NCBI GenBank assembly: GCA_022848825.1
Contig: JAJISH010000010.1
Location: 1-6,270, forward strand
Length of the DNA stretch: 6,270 nt
Reading direction: 5' to 3'
Source of the DNA: Thermoplasmatota archaeon
Lineage (GTDB): Archaea > Thermoplasmatota > Thermoplasmata > RBG-16-68-12 > JAGMCJ01
Shown here: positions 4,630-6,270 of the stretch, one piece after another
Layout of the letters: every line of letters starts with the position of its first letter
Numbering within the stretch: position 1 is the first letter of the stretch
Position numbers and translations under genes: made by a program
Notes under the pieces: model-generated
Seen by the model: the letters and a program-made list of their open reading frames with translations, nothing else
Databases searched by the model: none
Told to the model about the DNA's origin: nothing

Positions 4630-6270
4630 ATGAGAAAGCACGACGTTGTGATAGTTGGCGGCGGTCTGGCGGGCCTTCGGGCAGCCATAGAGACGTCGAG
4701 GGAGGTGGACACCGCCATCATCTCGAAGATCCACCCGCTGAGGTCGCACACGGGCGCCGCCCAGGGAGGCATAGCGGCCGCACTGGGGAACGAGACGCCC
4801 GACTCGATAGAGGAGCACGCGTTCGACACGGTCAAGGGCGCGGACTACCTCTGCGACCAGGACGCGATGGAGGTCCTCATCAACGAAGCTCCGAAGAACA
4901 TCTACGAGCTGGAGCACATGGGTGTCGCCTTCAGCCGCACGCCTGAGGGCAAGATCGCGCAGAGGGCCTTTGGCGGGCACAGCAAGCCGAGGGCGTGCTA
5001 CGCTGCGGACTGGACCGGTCACACGCTCCTGCACACGCTGTACGAGCAAAGTCTCAGGCAGAGGATGACATTCTACGATGAGTGGTTCGCGCTCTCCGTC
5101 GCTCTCGTGAACGGGACCTGCGCGGGCGTGACGGCCCTGGACATGAAGACCGGCAGGATCGAGGCCTTCAGCGCCAAGTCCGTCATCTTCACCACGGGCG
5201 GGTACGGGCGGGCCTTCAAGATCACGTCCAACGCGGCGGCGAACACGGGGGACGGCCTCGGCATGTTCCTCCACGCCGGGCTCCCGCTCGAGGACATGGA
5301 GTTCGTTCAGTTCCACCCGACGGGACTGTACCAGCATGGCATACTCGTCACAGAGGGCGCGCGCGGTGAGGGCGGGTACCTGCTCAACGACAAGGGCGAG
5401 AGGTTCATGGAGAACTACGCCCCGGAGAAGATGGAGCTGGCGCCGAGGGACGTGATATCCAGGGCCATGCAAACGGAGGTCAACGAGGGTCGCGGGATTG
5501 GCGGGAGCGATTTCCTGCATATCGACCTGCGGCACCTGGGGAAGGAGAAGATACTGGAGAAGCTGCCTCAGATTCACACTCTGGCGCTTGACTTCGTCGG
5601 CGTGGATGCGATCACGGACCCTGTGCCGATACAGCCTACCGCCCACTACTCGATGGGCGGGCTTCCGACAACGATAGACGGGAATGTGATCTCGGATGCC
5701 AAGAACACCCCTGTCGCGGGGCTGTTCGCTGCGGGAGAATGCGCCTGCGTCTCCGTCCACGGGGCGAACAGGCTCGGCACGAACTCGCTGCTGGACGCCG
5801 TTGTCTACGGGAAACAGGCGGGGATAGCCGCCAGGGACCACGCGAAGAAGTCTCAGTTCGCGACCTTCCCGGACGAACACCTCAGAGAGGTCGAGAGCGA
5901 CGTAACATCCCTACTCGCAGCCGATGGCAAGGAATCCGCCCCGAAGCTGCTGACGAACCTGCAGAACGCGATGACACAGCTCTGCGGGATATACAGGGTC
6001 AAAGAGGACCTGGAGCTCTGCATCGAGCGGATCAAGGACCTCATGGAGAGGTTCCAGAACATAGGCACCGCAGACAAGGGCAGGATCTTCAACACGGAGC
6101 TCATCGACACGATACAGACGAGGAACAACCTGGAGTTCTCGGATGTGATGGCCGTCGGCGCACTGGCGAGAGAGGAGAGTAGGGGCGCGCACTACAGAAC
6201 GGACTTCCCGAAGCGTGACGACAAGGATTGGCTGAGGCACACGATGGCGTGGATGGAGGACGGGAAGATT
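4630..6270 (+). CDS. sdhA: Succinate dehydrogenase flavoprotein subunit, 3' end outside window
   Basis: There are 547 open codons running off the right edge. Compared with the 588 residues of E. coli SdhA, only a few tens of residues are missing. SdhA oxidises succinate to fumarate and passes electrons to SdhB. The FAD-binding Rossmann loop GGGLAG is at 10-15. His40 in the [10 protein letters not shown] segment matches the histidine that holds FAD covalently (His45 in E. coli). The active-site set is complete: His229 (in QFHPTG), Thr241 (LVTEG), Arg273 (the proton-shuttle arginine in APRD), His339 (AHYSMGG) and Arg381 (GANRLGTNS). The gaps 229-241 and 241-273 equal those of E. coli His242-Thr254-Arg286. 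The helical C-terminal domain (about 420-547) ends in the usual EESRGAH and DFP-x-RDD segments. The start ATG 4630 follows sdhD by 4 bases. Placing A last (B-C-D-A) is less common than A-B or C-D-A-B orders. Fumarate reductase or L-aspartate oxidase are excluded by the anchors and SdhB next door. Confidence 0.97.
   Translation, partial: MRKHDVVIVGGGLAGLRAAIETSREVDTAIISKIHPLRSHTGAAQGGIAAALGNETPDSIEEHAFDTVKGADYLCDQDAMEVLINEAPKNIYELEHMGVAFSRTPEGKIAQRAFGGHSKPRACYAADWTGHTLLHTLYEQSLRQRMTFYDEWFALSVALVNGTCAGVTALDMKTGRIEAFSAKSVIFTTGGYGRAFKITSNAAANTGDGLGMFLHAGLPLEDMEFVQFHPTGLYQHGILVTEGARGEGGYLLNDKGERFMENYAPEKMELAPRDVISRAMQTEVNEGRGIGGSDFLHIDLRHLGKEKILEKLPQIHTLALDFVGVDAITDPVPIQPTAHYSMGGLPTTIDGNVISDAKNTPVAGLFAAGECACVSVHGANRLGTNSLLDAVVYGKQAGIAARDHAKKSQFATFPDEHLREVESDVTSLLAADGKESAPKLLTNLQNAMTQLCGIYRVKEDLELCIERIKDLMERFQNIGTADKGRIFNTELIDTIQTRNNLEFSDVMAVGALAREESRGAHYRTDFPKRDDKDWLRHTMAWMEDGKI

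Noticed and set aside
4612..5880. Long minus-strand open frame of 422 codons opposite sdhA
   Set aside because: It lies exactly antisense to a fully conserved sdhA with all catalytic residues. GC-rich third positions suppress stop codons on the other strand, and the product is Arg/Val/Leu-rich without a recognisable fold.
4630..6270. Truncated or broken sdhA
   Set aside because: The frame is intact to the last base. The missing stop is due to the window edge.

Overview
The window carries two plus-strand gene blocks, probably from an archaeon and possibly a Thermoplasmatota-like one, although the sequence does not fix the lineage. The clues are a TATA-type box (TTTATA, 3114-3119) with no bacterial -35/-10 pair seen, strong Shine-Dalgarno (SD) sites, two TTG starts, heavy use of AGG (Arg) and ATA (Ile) codons, and a radical SAM gene of the alternative, siroheme-dependent heme pathway. 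That pathway also occurs in some bacteria such as sulfate reducers, so the archaeal call is inference.

Block 1 (1-2911) is a tetrapyrrole/heme biosynthesis operon. It holds the 3' end of hemC (hydroxymethylbilane synthase, 1-282), a cobA-hemD fusion (285-1715: uroporphyrinogen-III C-methyltransferase followed by uroporphyrinogen-III synthase) and an ahbC/nirJ-type radical SAM enzyme (1712-2911). The genes are 2 bases apart or overlap by 4 bases. Together they would take porphobilinogen to hydroxymethylbilane, uroporphyrinogen III and precorrin-2. After steps encoded elsewhere, the radical SAM enzyme would convert didecarboxysiroheme to iron-coproporphyrin III.

A 247-base gap (2912-3158) follows. 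It holds no supported gene, but it has an imperfect stem-loop and, at its 3' end, a TATA-like promoter with a short leader and an SD.

Block 2 (3159-6270) is a succinate dehydrogenase (respiratory complex II) operon in the order sdhB-sdhC-sdhD-sdhA. The last gene is cut by the window edge after 547 codons. The iron-sulfur subunit has all eleven cluster cysteines and the flavoprotein has all the catalytic residues I checked. The two small membrane anchors look like paralogues with matched histidine pairs, which predicts a two-heme (type A) enzyme. The neighbouring operon therefore makes a precursor of the heme that this complex would use.

No mobile element, CRISPR array, tRNA, rRNA or novel defence-type system was seen. 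The points most worth a second look are the di-heme anchor architecture, the divergent C-terminal cysteine spacing in the AhbC-like protein, the non-ATG starts and the base-composition step between the two blocks.
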